This document shows, one piece after another, positions 23,496 to 34,298 of a stretch of DNA of 64,000 bases. A program made the translations under genes and the position numbers. This DNA comes from Meloidogyne chitwoodi (taxonomy: Eukaryota; Nematoda; Chromadorea; Rhabditida; Meloidogynidae). Every line of letters starts with the position of its first letter. Position 1 is the stretch's first letter. The DNA lies in contig JACZZP010000008.1 of NCBI GenBank assembly GCA_015183035.1, positions 2,356,001 to 2,420,000 of the forward strand, in the 5' to 3' direction. The notes beneath the pieces were generated by a model. It saw only the letters and a list, made by a program, of their open reading frames with translations, was not told where the DNA came from and made no database searches.

Positions 23496-26186
23496 ATGCT
23501 TTTTAATTTATTTTTCTTTGTAATTTGTTCAAATAGTCTATTAGGTCAAGATGTTTATAATAATTATCAAACTGAGCAGAATGTAAATCAACAAAAACAA
23601 CAACAAATAATACCTCAACAAATGGAAGAAAATGGAGTTGTTGGTAATTTTTTTAAATAAAAATAAAATTATTATTAATAACAAATTATTTAGAGGAACC
23701 AACAGTTAAATGTGGAATTGATTCACTTTCTTTAGAGGTTTTTTTTTTATAAAAAATGTTTAGATAAAATTATAAATTTTAGATTCATACGATTAACCCA
23801 TTTTCTGGGCGTTTATTTGTCAACGGATTCAGTCAGGAAAAACATTGCCAATCTTTGGGAAATGGATCAAGTCAACGCCTTCAATTTACTGTTCAATTTG
23901 GACAATGTGGTTTGCGCCGAACTAGAGAACTTAATGGTGTTAGTGTGCAAACAATTGTAGTTGTCTCTTTTCATCCAGTTAAGTGGAAAAAATATAGAAA
24001 AAATTCAAAGAAAATTTCACAAGTTTTCAAGGTTTATTTTTATATAAATTTTTAAGATTTTTGTAACTAAACTTGACCGCGCTTACCGTCTCAATTGTTT
24101 TTACACTGAAGCTCATAAAACATTTACACAACGTTTAGAGGTTGTTCAATTAACTACTTCTGGGAATATATTTCGTAAGAGTGATGCAATGCCTCAATGC
24201 AGGTTTATTTGATAGAATAAAAACAATTTTACAAATAAATATATTTTTTTTAGATATGATATTCTTTGGCAAAATGCAAATGGACAATCTATACGATTTG
24301 CTCGCATTGGAGATATTGTATTTTTCTTTTTTTAATTTAAAAATTTATTAAAAAAAAGGTTTTTCATCGCTGGAGCTGTCAAACGCCGGAAATTGGTACT
24401 TATTGCATGCGAGTCCACAGCTGTTCTGTTTCTGATGGTCAAGGGGGCGAGCCAGTAGAAGTAATTGACAGGAAAGGATGTGGAGTAGATGCACTTTTAT
24501 TACGCGATTTAGGTTTGTTTTTTTATTTATTTTAATTTAAAATATAAAAACAGAATATACTGATGATTTGACTGCTGGACAATCAGCCTTTGTTTTTAAA
24601 TTTGCTGATAAACCAGCACTTCATTTTAATTGTCAAATTGAATTGACATTGAGGGAGGAATGGTCTACTAATGGATGCGAACCTAATGTATTTTTTTATT
24701 AAAATTAATTATTTAAATAAAATTTTTGAGAGGCCAAAATGTTTGCCAGCATCAACTTATCAATATACTCAACAATTTCAACAACAAATTGAAACAACAA
24801 CAAAGTTATATTATGATATTGATAATAATGAAGCAATAAAAGAAGAAAATAAAATAAAAAATCAAAAAAATAATTTAACAACAAAAACTCAACAAATTAT
24901 TAAAGAAAAAGAATTACCTCCAGCACATTATCGCATAAATGAAGATTGGACTAGAAGAATTGCTACTACAATTGCTACAATTTTAAATAAAGAAACGATA
25001 AAATTTCCTCCTCAAACTGAAGTTATACCAAGTAATTATGGTAAAAATATATTTTATTTAAATTGTAAAAAAAAGAAAATATAGAAATTGAAAATAAATA
25101 AACTTGAAATACGTTAAAAACAAACCTGAAATACGAATTGTAAAAATTTTACAAATTGTAAAAATAAATAAACATGGAAAAAATACACAAACTTAAATAA
25201 AAATAAAACTTATATTTTTCTTTTTTTTTTAGCTACAGAATTTGCAACAACTGAAGAAAATAAAGAAACAACTGAAATTGATTTAATACAACAGCAAGAT
25301 TCTATTTATCAAGACGAAGTAAAATTAAAAAAAAAATTCTTTTTAAAATATTTTTTAGGTAAATTCCTCAGTAAAAAGAGGAACACCACCACCAAATAAA
25401 GGTTTCTTTCTTTTTTTAAAATTTTATTAATTTTTTTTTAAATATAGAAGAAATTGATCGAAGATTACCACGTAAAGTTGCTGATTTTGATTTACCTGAA
25501 CAATCTTTGCTTGTTATTGAATTAGACGAGCATTCTTTAGGTTTATTTATTAATAAGTTTTTTTAATTTTTTAATAAGATTTTTTAATTTTCTAATAAGT
25601 TTTTTTTATTTCTTCAATTAGGGAAGCACTAAAATTAGAAAAAAAGTTTTTTATTTTTTTCTTCATGCAAAGGGGAATTTATTTTAATAAAATATTTATT
25701 TTTTTTTCAGTCAATCAACCAATGATACTTCGTTTATTAAATAATTCATTAATAAATTCAAAACAAATTTGTCACACTAAAAATTCTTTTTTGTTTAATA
25801 ATGGTTAATTTATTAATTTAATTAAAAAATAATTTTTTAAATTTAAAGTTCCTTTTGGTTCAATTTTGTTAATTTTATTTTGCCTTTTAATTCTTCTTTT
25901 GGCATTTATTTGGAATATATTAACTAAAAAAATAAAAAATAATAATAATAAAAATAATTGTATTTTAATTGGACATAAAAAAAGAATTAATAAATTTGAA
26001 AATTATTTTTTATGGAAAAAAAGAAAAAATAATTTTAATCTTCCAAAATTTGAAGAAGAAAAACATCAAAATGATGATGAACAACAAAAATATTTTTCAT
26101 CTTCTTCAACAATTTTACATTATTTAAACAGGCAAAATAATATTAATAAAATAAATAATAATAATTGTGGAGGATTACGATTTTAA
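23496..26186 (+). CDS. ZP-domain (cuticlin-like) type I membrane protein
   Basis: Thirteen exons (23496-23643, 23694-23737, 23783-23977, 24057-24202, 24254-24317, 24359-24512, 24554-24687, 24731-25040, 25233-25318, 25359-25401, 25448-25540, 25711-25803, 25849-26186) give 615 residues. A signal peptide ([17 protein letters not shown]) precedes a ZP domain spanning about residues 56-295: [45 protein letters not shown] and CMRVHSC. A Gln/Thr-rich linker follows, then a furin-type cleavage site RRLPRK (446-451), a transmembrane helix (about 507-528, [14 protein letters not shown]) and a basic, Asn-rich cytoplasmic tail. ZP proteins polymerise after cleavage; in worms they build cuticle and apical matrix. 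The orthologue among the many cuticlins is not assigned. Confidence 0.88.
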
Positions 26187-28551
26187 AAAATATTTAAAAA
26201 AAATTAATTCTTTAAAAATTAAATTTTTTTATTTTTTTTTTAAACAATTTTTAATATTTACAAATAATTAAAATTATATTCATTTTTTACGACTTTTAAA
26301 AAGTTTAAGGAGCGGGTATATTAAAAAAAAAGAGGGAAAATATCCACAAAAAAATAAATTTAGGGGTAAAAAGGAGAGAAAATAATTTTAAAATATAAAA
26401 TTTTTATTAAAAAAAGGTTTGGCCGCTCATTTAAATCTTTAAAAAAAATCCTTTATTTTATAAAAATGTTACAATCCTAGGCAAATATTTGGAATAAATA
26501 GAGAGAAAAGGAGGTAAATATTTGAAGATGATACAAAAAATAAAATAAAAAAAGTGTGTCGCTTTTTCCTCTTTTTTTTTGAATATTGTAAAAAATGATG
26601 AAAAATGAATCATTTTTTCCAAAAAAAAAAGAAATTATTATTTTATTTTTTGGAAGATAAATATTAAATTGTAATAAAAAAAATATTTTTTTAAGAGGAT
26701 TTTTTGGATATTTTTTTTTTAATTATTTTTGATCAATTTTATAAGCTCTAGTATTATTTTTCTTTGAGTTAAAATTCTTTTTTTTCTATTTTTTTTTTAA
26801 TTTTAGATATTCGAAATATTAAAATTAATTTTAATTAAAGCCCCTTATAATATTTTTATTTTTTTTTAATAATTTTATTTTTTTTTAATTTTTATACCAA
26901 ATGTGTACTAATTAATATGCACGTTTTTTAACACTAAAAAAACTAGGGAAAAAAGCAGTGAAAATAATTATTAAATATTAGATACTGAGATATTTGCGCA
27001 TTTAATTATTATTTTTTGATAGAGAAAATTAGTGTAGAGATTTATTTTGATTTATTTTAATAATTATTAAAAAATAGTTTTAGAGAATGTTGTGTGGGTG
27101 TTTTTAGAAATTTTGTAAATATTTATTTTTTTTTTTTTATTTTTTGTGTGTTAATTTGCGGGAAATGCCAGCAGTCCTTCTCTCCTCTTTTTTTCTGCCC
27201 TACAAAAAAACTTTTTTTTTTAGAATAAAAAAAAGTGGGGAGAAAAGACTGAATACTTTATTTGCCCTTATACTCTCTCTTCCCCTCTCTTCTCCTCTCT
27301 TCCCCTCTCTTCTCCTCTCTTCCCCTCTCTTCTCCTCTCTTCCCCTCTCTTCTCCTCTCTTCTCCTCTCTTCCCCTCTCTTCTCCTCTCTTCTACCTCTG
27401 AATCACACAATTGGATGGTTTAAAAAAAATATGGGAGGATAGGAAAAAAAACATTTTACAAATTATATAATTTTAAATGTCACAGCTTTTTTTAAAAAAT
27501 ATTTTTTTCTTTCTTTCTTTTTTTTTGCTTCTGTTTATGTTATTCTATTTTTTGACATTTTTTTTTAATTTTCCATATTTGGTTTTTTGAATTAAATATT
27601 CAATTTTGTATAGAACAAACCTTTTTTTTTGAAACTTTTTTTTTAATAAAAAATCAATTAATGACATCCCTAAAAGGAGATTATGAAGATGAGTTAATTT
27701 TAAAATATTTTTAATCTTTTTTCTTAAAAATAAAGTTTTTATTTTTTAAATATTTTCGTTATTTTTAAAACAAAAAAAAACAATTAAAAAGGGTTAATAA
27801 AAAAGCATGAAAAATCGTCATTTATTATTGGGCGCGTTTAAATGGAAAAGGGCAGAAATGTTTGGTGATTACTGTATTTTTCTGTTAAAATAAGAGAGGG
27901 AAGGTTAAAATAGAATATTTTATATTATATAAAAATTAAAAGAGAAACAGTGTATTTGTTAATTTTTTCTTCAAAATTCTCTTTTTTCTCTTCCCTTTTG
28001 AACGTTCAAAATAAAAATTATTCCTTTTTTCTCTCTTTTACTATTGGCGGTTTATTTTTGGGACGACAAAACTTTGCCTTTTTATATAAATAAATTTTTT
28101 TCTATCTATTCTTGCTTCAATAATATAATCCATAGAGAGAGAGAAAACCTTTTCTTTACCCTTTTATTTTTTTTTAAATAATATTATTCAAACATTTATA
28201 TATTCATTTGAAAAAAATAAAACTTTTTTTGTTTAACAATTATGTCAAAGTTTATATACAAAAGACGTCTTTTTTACAATTCTTTTGTAATTGTAAAAAA
28301 AGTTTAAATTAAAATCAAGTTTGCAACTTTTTCCATTTTTTACAAACTTTTCTTTTTACAATTAAAAATAAACTTGATTTTTCAAATTGTAAATTTCTTT
28401 TTTGTATTTGCAACCTTTTTTGTTTAAAACTTGGAATCTTGATATTTCCTTTTTCAGCTGATTTTTTTTGATGATCACCAACAACTCTTTATTTAGAAAG
28501 TGAATAATTTACGAGGGAAAGTTTAAAAAGAAAAAAGTTTTTTTAATAAAA
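26187..28551. other. Intergenic AT-rich region upstream of the bZIP gene
   Basis: 2.4 kb without a supported gene. It holds the CT-rich minisatellite at 27274-27398 and a cluster of ACAATTGTAAA and CAAGTTT motifs at 28260-28400. The frame across the minisatellite is a by-product of the repeat. Confidence 0.45.
27274..27398 (+). repeat. Pyrimidine minisatellite (TCTTCCCCTC/TCTTCTCCTC)n
   Basis: About 12 tandem 10-bp units alternate between TCTTCCCCTC and TCTTCTCCTC, giving a 20-bp higher-order period over most of the array. One strand is purely pyrimidine, which can favour triplex DNA. Confidence 0.9.
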
Positions 28552-31500
28552 ATGGAAATTGGTCAACAACAAAAACAAGAAACGGTTAAAAGAAATCAAC
28601 TGTTTGAATTAACTCCGCCCATGGACCCTTCATCATCATCGTCTTCTAATAATGATAAAAATAATAATATTGAAAGACAATTTTCTAATAAGAATATAAG
28701 ACATTTAAATACAATATATTCACCACCAACATCTTTTAGCAGTCAAAGGTATTACTGTAATTTTTTTATTAGTTTCGCGACAAAGCGACCGTTCCTATCC
28801 CATTTATTCGCAGAATATCGTTAATTTTGCAAACTTTAAATTTTTATTTTTAAGACCTCGTCCTACAAATTTACCTGGTCTTTCTTCCGGTTTAGCTGCA
28901 ATATCTGCAAATTATGGAGGGGGAATTTTTGATCAAAATAATGATGATCATTTACAAAATTCTCCAATTAATGAAAACATTCAACAACAACAAAATCCTT
29001 ATTCTGTTTGTTCATTATCTGAGCAATTTACACCTTTAGTGGCTGCAGCTGCTTATGCTTTTAGACATCCACAATCAACACAATTTAATGTATTCTTATT
29101 TTTAATTTAATTAATAAAGTTAATTTTTTAGAGTATTACCCCTTCACTTTATTCACCATATGAAGGTTCACAACCATCTGATCCAAATACTCCAACACAA
29201 CAATTTGGTAGTAATAACAGTTCAACAATGATGCTTAGGTTTGATTTGTTTAAATTTTGATTTTACTAGTTCTTTTATTATGAAAATTTCTATCTTTTGA
29301 GAGTGAATAAGTAAAAAAAGCCTAAAAATATCTCTTTTTTACTTTAAAAAATTAACATTTTTCCTCTTAAAGTTCAATCAATCAACAATTGCACAATCAA
29401 CAACATTTGATAGCAACATCTTCTGAAGTTGGGAATGTCAACAATAGTAATTCATTAACACTTCCTCCACCAACTTATGCAGCAACTGTTTCTTCAATGG
29501 CAGCAGCGGCAGCTGCAACTACTCCATTTGATGCTTCTATTCTATGGAATTGGTCCCCACTTTTTGGTTGTGGTAATGGTACCGAGTTGGTCAGTTAATT
29601 TTATAAACTCTAATAGGGTACTGACATTTTGTCTGGTTTCATTCTTTGGCATTTTGTCCATTTTACATTATTGGCATTTTGTCATGTTGGCAATTTCTTT
29701 TAAACATTAATTTTTTCCTTTTCATCTCTACCTGTATTCTTTTTTAATTTTTCTTTCTTTCGCAACCGTTGTGCTGTCTCTATTTGTCACATTTGAGAAA
29801 ATTTTCATTTAACCAAAATTGTTTCGCTAAAAAAATTGATCTTTAATTGTTTAATATTTATTAATTAAAATATTTATAATATATTCGTTAGAAGATAAAA
29901 TTTTAATCTAACATTTTTAGGCAATTTTCTTTCTTTTATCTTAATCTCTTTGTCTAAATATTTTCTATATTAGATATAAAATCGATCGGTTATTATTTTA
30001 TTTTTCTAACTTTTTATTCTCTTCTTTTTCACTTTTTGGTCGGTCTCTCCCCACTATTAACCAATAAATTGTGAAAAAGGCGCAGCGCTGTAGAAAACTG
30101 TCCCCCCTTTATTTTTTTGTTGTATATAGATGTGCATAACAACAGCGTGTTCGAGTACACATAAACATTGTAAGGTCGGCAATCGACGAATTGGTAAATT
30201 TATTAGGGGAATTAAATTGGCCTAGACATTTTTTTATTTATTTTCTACTCGTTCTTTTTTTTCAAAATTTATTCCACCAGTTGTTTTTCCACTTTTTTTT
30301 AGCTTTTTCAATATTTTTTTACCCTTTTTAGCATTTTTCCTATTGCTTCTCTTTTCTTTAAATTTTTATTTTAAGATTGGCTACGCCACTGAACATCAAA
30401 ATAATTTATTGTTTAACTCGGCCACAGCTGCACAACATTTATTGGCTCCACCTTTTGATTTTTGCACTACACAACACCAACAAATTGATTCAAGTCCTTG
30501 CTCTATTTTATTGGATAATAATAGTATTCATCAACAACAACAACACCATTTGTGGTTAGCTGAACAATTTGCTGAAGCAGCTATTAGCAGTGGTACTTCT
30601 CCAACTTGTGCAATAAATAAATTAACTATAAATAGTGAAAAGCAACAAACCGCTACTACAACAGGTTAATTATATCAGGATTATTATTTTGGAATTTTAA
30701 TTATTGGGTATAGGTTGGGGCTAGTTTGAAATTTGTTTTTATTTTTTGACTGTTTTTTGTGGTTCCTTTTTCATTAATTAAATGTTATTTTTTTGTCAAT
30801 AACCTTGTATATATTTTACAGCCTCTTCTGTATTTGTTCCGCCTTTAAGTATTGTCAGCAAGCCTCTACCTCTAACAGCAACAGTTTCAGCAATGCCACG
30901 AGGACAACCAAGAAAAGGTGGAAGACGGCCACGAGAACAAACAGGGGTAAATTTTAAAATTAAATATGAATTGATCTTTAAATTATTTAGGAATGCCAAC
31001 TATCAGGTGAAGACAAGGATCGTCTCGCAAAAAGACGAGTTAGGAATAAAGAGGCAGCTGCCAGGTGCAGGCAAAGACGTCAATTACTGATACAAACATT
31101 AGAAGGAGTATTTATTTTTTTTAATTCTAAATAATTTTACTTATATTTTAGCAAGTAGCTCATTTACAAACAACAAATTCTGAAAAGGATCGTAAAATTA
31201 AAGAATTGCAGAATGAACAAAATCGTTTACTTGGAATTCTTGCACAAAGAGAAGGTGGAGGATCTTCTGTTCATTCTATTCAAGATTATAAAGAAAGTTC
31301 TTCTTCTTTTAAATTTGAGCAGCAGCAAGATGATGAAAGATTTTCAACATTCTCTTCAAATTCGATGGTTTTACATCAACAAAATGGCAATAATTCAAGA
31401 GGAGGTTTTCTTTTTAATTTAAGTTTATTATTATTTTTCATTTTTCGGTGGTGGAATTGGCATTTTAATTCCTCAACTTGAACATAATAAAGTAAGACAA

Positions 31501-32405
31501 CATCATTGTGTTTCCCTTCCAATATGTCAACATTCTTCTTCCTCTTCATCCTCTGCTATGGCAGACACTACAGAATCTACGGGAATTTCACCAACAACAC
31601 CACCACAACAAAACATGTTTTATAGCCAAGGGAGGATGGATAACAATATTTCCAGAGGAGGAGTATGTTCTGTTTTGGTTATTGGTTCTGATCCAAGTAA
31701 AAACGGGGGAACATTTTAAACATTTTATCTTCTTTTTTTAGTAATTTCTGATTCAGCATTAATTGAAACACCAACATCATCATCACATTGTTCGCCTTCA
31801 TTTGGACATATTAAAAGGTCAAAGTTAGAGCCACAACCTCTTTTGGTTAAAGTTGAAGAAAATAGTGAAGATTGTAGTAATAATGTCAAACAGGTTTTAT
31901 TTTATATTTAAAATGATTAAACTTTTATATATTATTATTTTTAGCTTTATCAATTTGAATCACCAACTCAAAGAAATCTTGAAAATATTAATAATAATGT
32001 TCGACCAAATTCTTTAAATTTTAAAGGATTTAATCAAGAAGATGATAATTTGAGAGGTCTTATTAAAGCTGGTTATACAGTTACTACACCCTCTAGAGGA
32101 TTATTAATGAATGGAAGTTATCAAAATGTGACAAGTTCGTTTTTAAATACATTGGGAAATAATAATGGTTGTGCTGATACACCTGACGTTGTTAGTCAAT
32201 TTACAGGTTTATTTTTTTTTTTTAATTGAATTAAAATATATTTTTAGAATCTATAAGTCAATCATATGGTGTATTAGGAGCACAACAACTTGGAATAACT
32301 CCTTGTCAAAACGGTCCAGTTTTAGTTCAAACATCTTTGTCATCAGCAGATTCTTTATGCGAACAGCATCCACCTAATGGTGGAGAGCTTAGTATTCTAC
32401 GTTGA
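28552..32405 (+). CDS. bZIP transcription factor, FOS-1-like (AP-1 family)
   Basis: Twelve exons (28552-28748, 28855-29089, 29132-29238, 29373-29589, 30376-30664, 30822-30946, 30991-31107, 31152-31404, 31448-31696, 31742-31893, 31945-32206, 32248-32405) give about 786 residues. The basic region RVRNKEAAARCRQRR has the NxxAAxxCR signature, and AAARCR is typical of Fos proteins. The zipper follows with Leu/Leu/Lys/Leu/Leu at heptad spacing through HLQTTNSEKDRKIKELQ. Flanks are Gln-, Ser- and Ala-rich, as in activation domains. Fos proteins bind TRE sites as heterodimers with Jun; worm FOS-1 drives anchor-cell invasion. An intron of 786 bp (29590-30375) splits the N-terminal part. The intron before exon 9 ends TTTTTCG instead of CAG. 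I am sure of bZIP and fairly sure of Fos type. Confidence 0.82.
29590..30375. other. Long intron of the bZIP gene
   Basis: A 786-bp intron, donor GTCAGT and acceptor TTTTAAG. It contains a GC-richer block at about 30070-30200 (GGCGCAGCGCTG, CAACAGCGTGTTCGAG, GGTCGGCAATCGACGAATTG). That block is unlike the surrounding DNA and has no open frame I can use. Confidence 0.4.
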
Positions 32406-33057
32406 TACAAGTTGCAGGTTTTTAATTTTTTTTTAAATTTTAGAGGGTAAAAACTCCTATTTTTTATACTTTTTGTTTGTAACCAAAGGAATTTTGTGTT
32501 TAAATTTTTTAGAATAAAGATGGGTGAATATTGTTGTTTTTACCTGATTATTCTTTTAGAGGTAGAGATGCGCTTTTAAATTTATTAAGTGTTGGGCTAT
32601 TTTTATTTTTTGTTGTTCTTTTGGTTACACTTATAAATTTTTAGATAATTTTATTTAATGTGACTATAAGTATGTCTAAAATATATATGTTTTATTAGAT
32701 TAGAATATTTATTTTCTTTTTTTATAAACCAGAATTTATACATATCTTGGCTTTTGTGTATATTTTAAATTAAATACACCAGCAAATTTTTTTTAATAAA
32801 AATTTATTTGAAGTCCCTTTTATTTTATTCACTTAAATTAAATTGTTTTGTCTTATTTTGCCTTTAAAAAATTTTTAAATTGTGTCCCTTATATTTAATT
32901 TTTAATTGTTTTTGATCTTTTCCTAAAAATTATAAATATCATAACTACTTGATAATAAGCCTTAATTTGTATAAACTTAAATTATAAATATATATATTTA
33001 ATATTAATATATGTAAATATTTATTTAATAAATTTTTTAATTTTTAATTCTATTTAT
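32406..33057. other. Convergent 3' spacer
   Basis: 652 bp between the stop codons of the bZIP gene (plus) and the Cys-rich gene (minus). It is AT-rich, with AATAAAA-like polyadenylation sequence around 32795. No gene is seen. Confidence 0.4.
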
Positions 33058-33654
33058 TTAATTTTTTACTCCACACAATGCAAAACCGAGGTTGTCTTGT
33101 GTTGCTCCAGTCTTTTAAATATTATAATTTATTTTTATTTTTAAATTAATAACTTACATTATACCAATGACAATAACTTCCATTATATGCCAAAGTTTTT
33201 TCACAACTTCCTTGAGTTATACGTGACAAACAATTTAAAGGAGCACTTTTACATGAACCCAACTAAAATATTATTATTATTTTAAAATTAAAAAATTTTA
33301 AAATTATTTCAAAATTATCACAAACCTCGCTAAAATAACAATAAGGACCTTTACAATCTGATTTAGTTTTGGGAAGACAAAAATGATTTTCAATACTTTC
33401 TGGATCATATTCACAATTTTCATAACCAAACGAAGTTCTCCATTGACACCTAATTTTATCCATAAAATTTTAATTTTTTTTTCTTACCAGCTTCCACTAG
33501 ATTTAATTCCTACAATTCTTGGAAGTAAACAATCTTCTTTAGTTTTAAAATGACGACAAGTAGCTGTTCGAATGCGTGGTGGACTTAAATCCATACATTT
33601 AATAAATAAAAATAAATTTAAAATAATTATTCCTCCAATAATTATTTTTGACAT
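33058..33654 (-). CDS. Small secreted cysteine-rich protein, function unknown
   Basis: Four exons (33488-33654, 33326-33449, 33158-33262, 33058-33111) give 149 residues. A signal peptide is clear (MSKIIIGGIIILNLFLFIKC). The mature part holds about 13 cysteines in a spaced pattern: RTATCRHFKTKEDC, SWCQWR, ENCEY, FCLPKTKSDCKGPYC, GSCKSAPLNC, GSCEKT, YCHWYN and LCGVKN. The repeated CxxWxx...C and DC...C spacing suggests a disulfide-rich repeated fold. I do not recognise the family. Small secreted Cys-rich proteins in nematodes include cuticle, antimicrobial and gland-secreted proteins, but nothing in this sequence decides between them. Introns are 38, 63 and 46 bp. Its 5' neighbour on the same strand is acr-16. 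Confidence 0.78.
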
Positions 33655-33975
33655 TTTTAAAAAATATTTTTTTGGGAAATTTTTAGTAGAAATGTTTTGA
33701 TAAATTTAATATTTATTTTTAAATACTTCTAAAAATTCAAAAAAAAAATTAAATTATTCAACACCTTATTTAAAAAAAATTAAAAATGTAAAAATACGTC
33801 TATTTATGGCATAATTTAAAAAAAACTTTAAAAATATTTTAATAATTCCCTTTTTAAAATAATTTAAAAAGGATCTGTCTGTTCCTCATTTTTATAAATT
33901 TATTTTTAAGAAAAATAAATTTTTCATCCTCTTTTCACATAGTTAATAGATGAAAAAGACAACTAACCAATAAGT

Positions 33976-34030
33976 TATCGTATGGCCGAGTGGATAACAT
34001 CTTTGATTTTGAGAAAATAGGCTGAATTCG
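33976..34030 (+). pseudogene. tRNA-like element, copy 1
   Basis: An A-box-like TATGGCCGAGTGGATAACATC is followed by a weak B-box remnant (GGCTGAATTCG). It is the truncated sister of the element 131 bp downstream. Confidence 0.42.
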
Positions 34031-34105
34031 TTGTTTTTAAAAATAAAATTTTTCTGCCTTTTTCTAGCCTAGTTAATATATAGATTTAAAGTAATTTATG
34101 TGTTA

Positions 34106-34190
34106 GTGATGTATGGTCGAGTGGATAACATCCTTGGTTTTGGAAGAGTTGCATGAGTTCGACCCCTCTTACAGGAAATTCAATTTTAAA
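34106..34190 (+). pseudogene. tRNA-like element, copy 2
   Basis: An A-box-like TATGGTCGAGTGGATAACAT and a B-box-like GAGTTCGACCCCTC lie at tRNA spacing. The units share the preceding TAGTTAATA block with copy 1, so the pair arose by tandem duplication. The anticodon arm is degenerate. Confidence 0.5.
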
Positions 34191-34298
34191 AATTTGCAAA
34201 AATGAGTTTTTTAATTGATTTTTGAAAAATTAACTTTTATTTAATAAAATATTTTTTAAATCAATTAATTATAATTTCTTCATATTTTCTTTATAAAA

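Larger units (their letters stand above)
33655..34298. other. Spacer with two tandem tRNA-like elements
   Basis: 644 bp between the Cys-rich gene and acr-16. Two related tRNA-like units start at about 33976 and 34106. No protein-coding exon is seen. Confidence 0.45.

Noticed and set aside
27144..27401. 85-codon frame across the CT minisatellite
   Set aside because: The repeat unit happens to lack stops. Composition is only Leu/Ser/Pro/Phe and no flanking exon fits.
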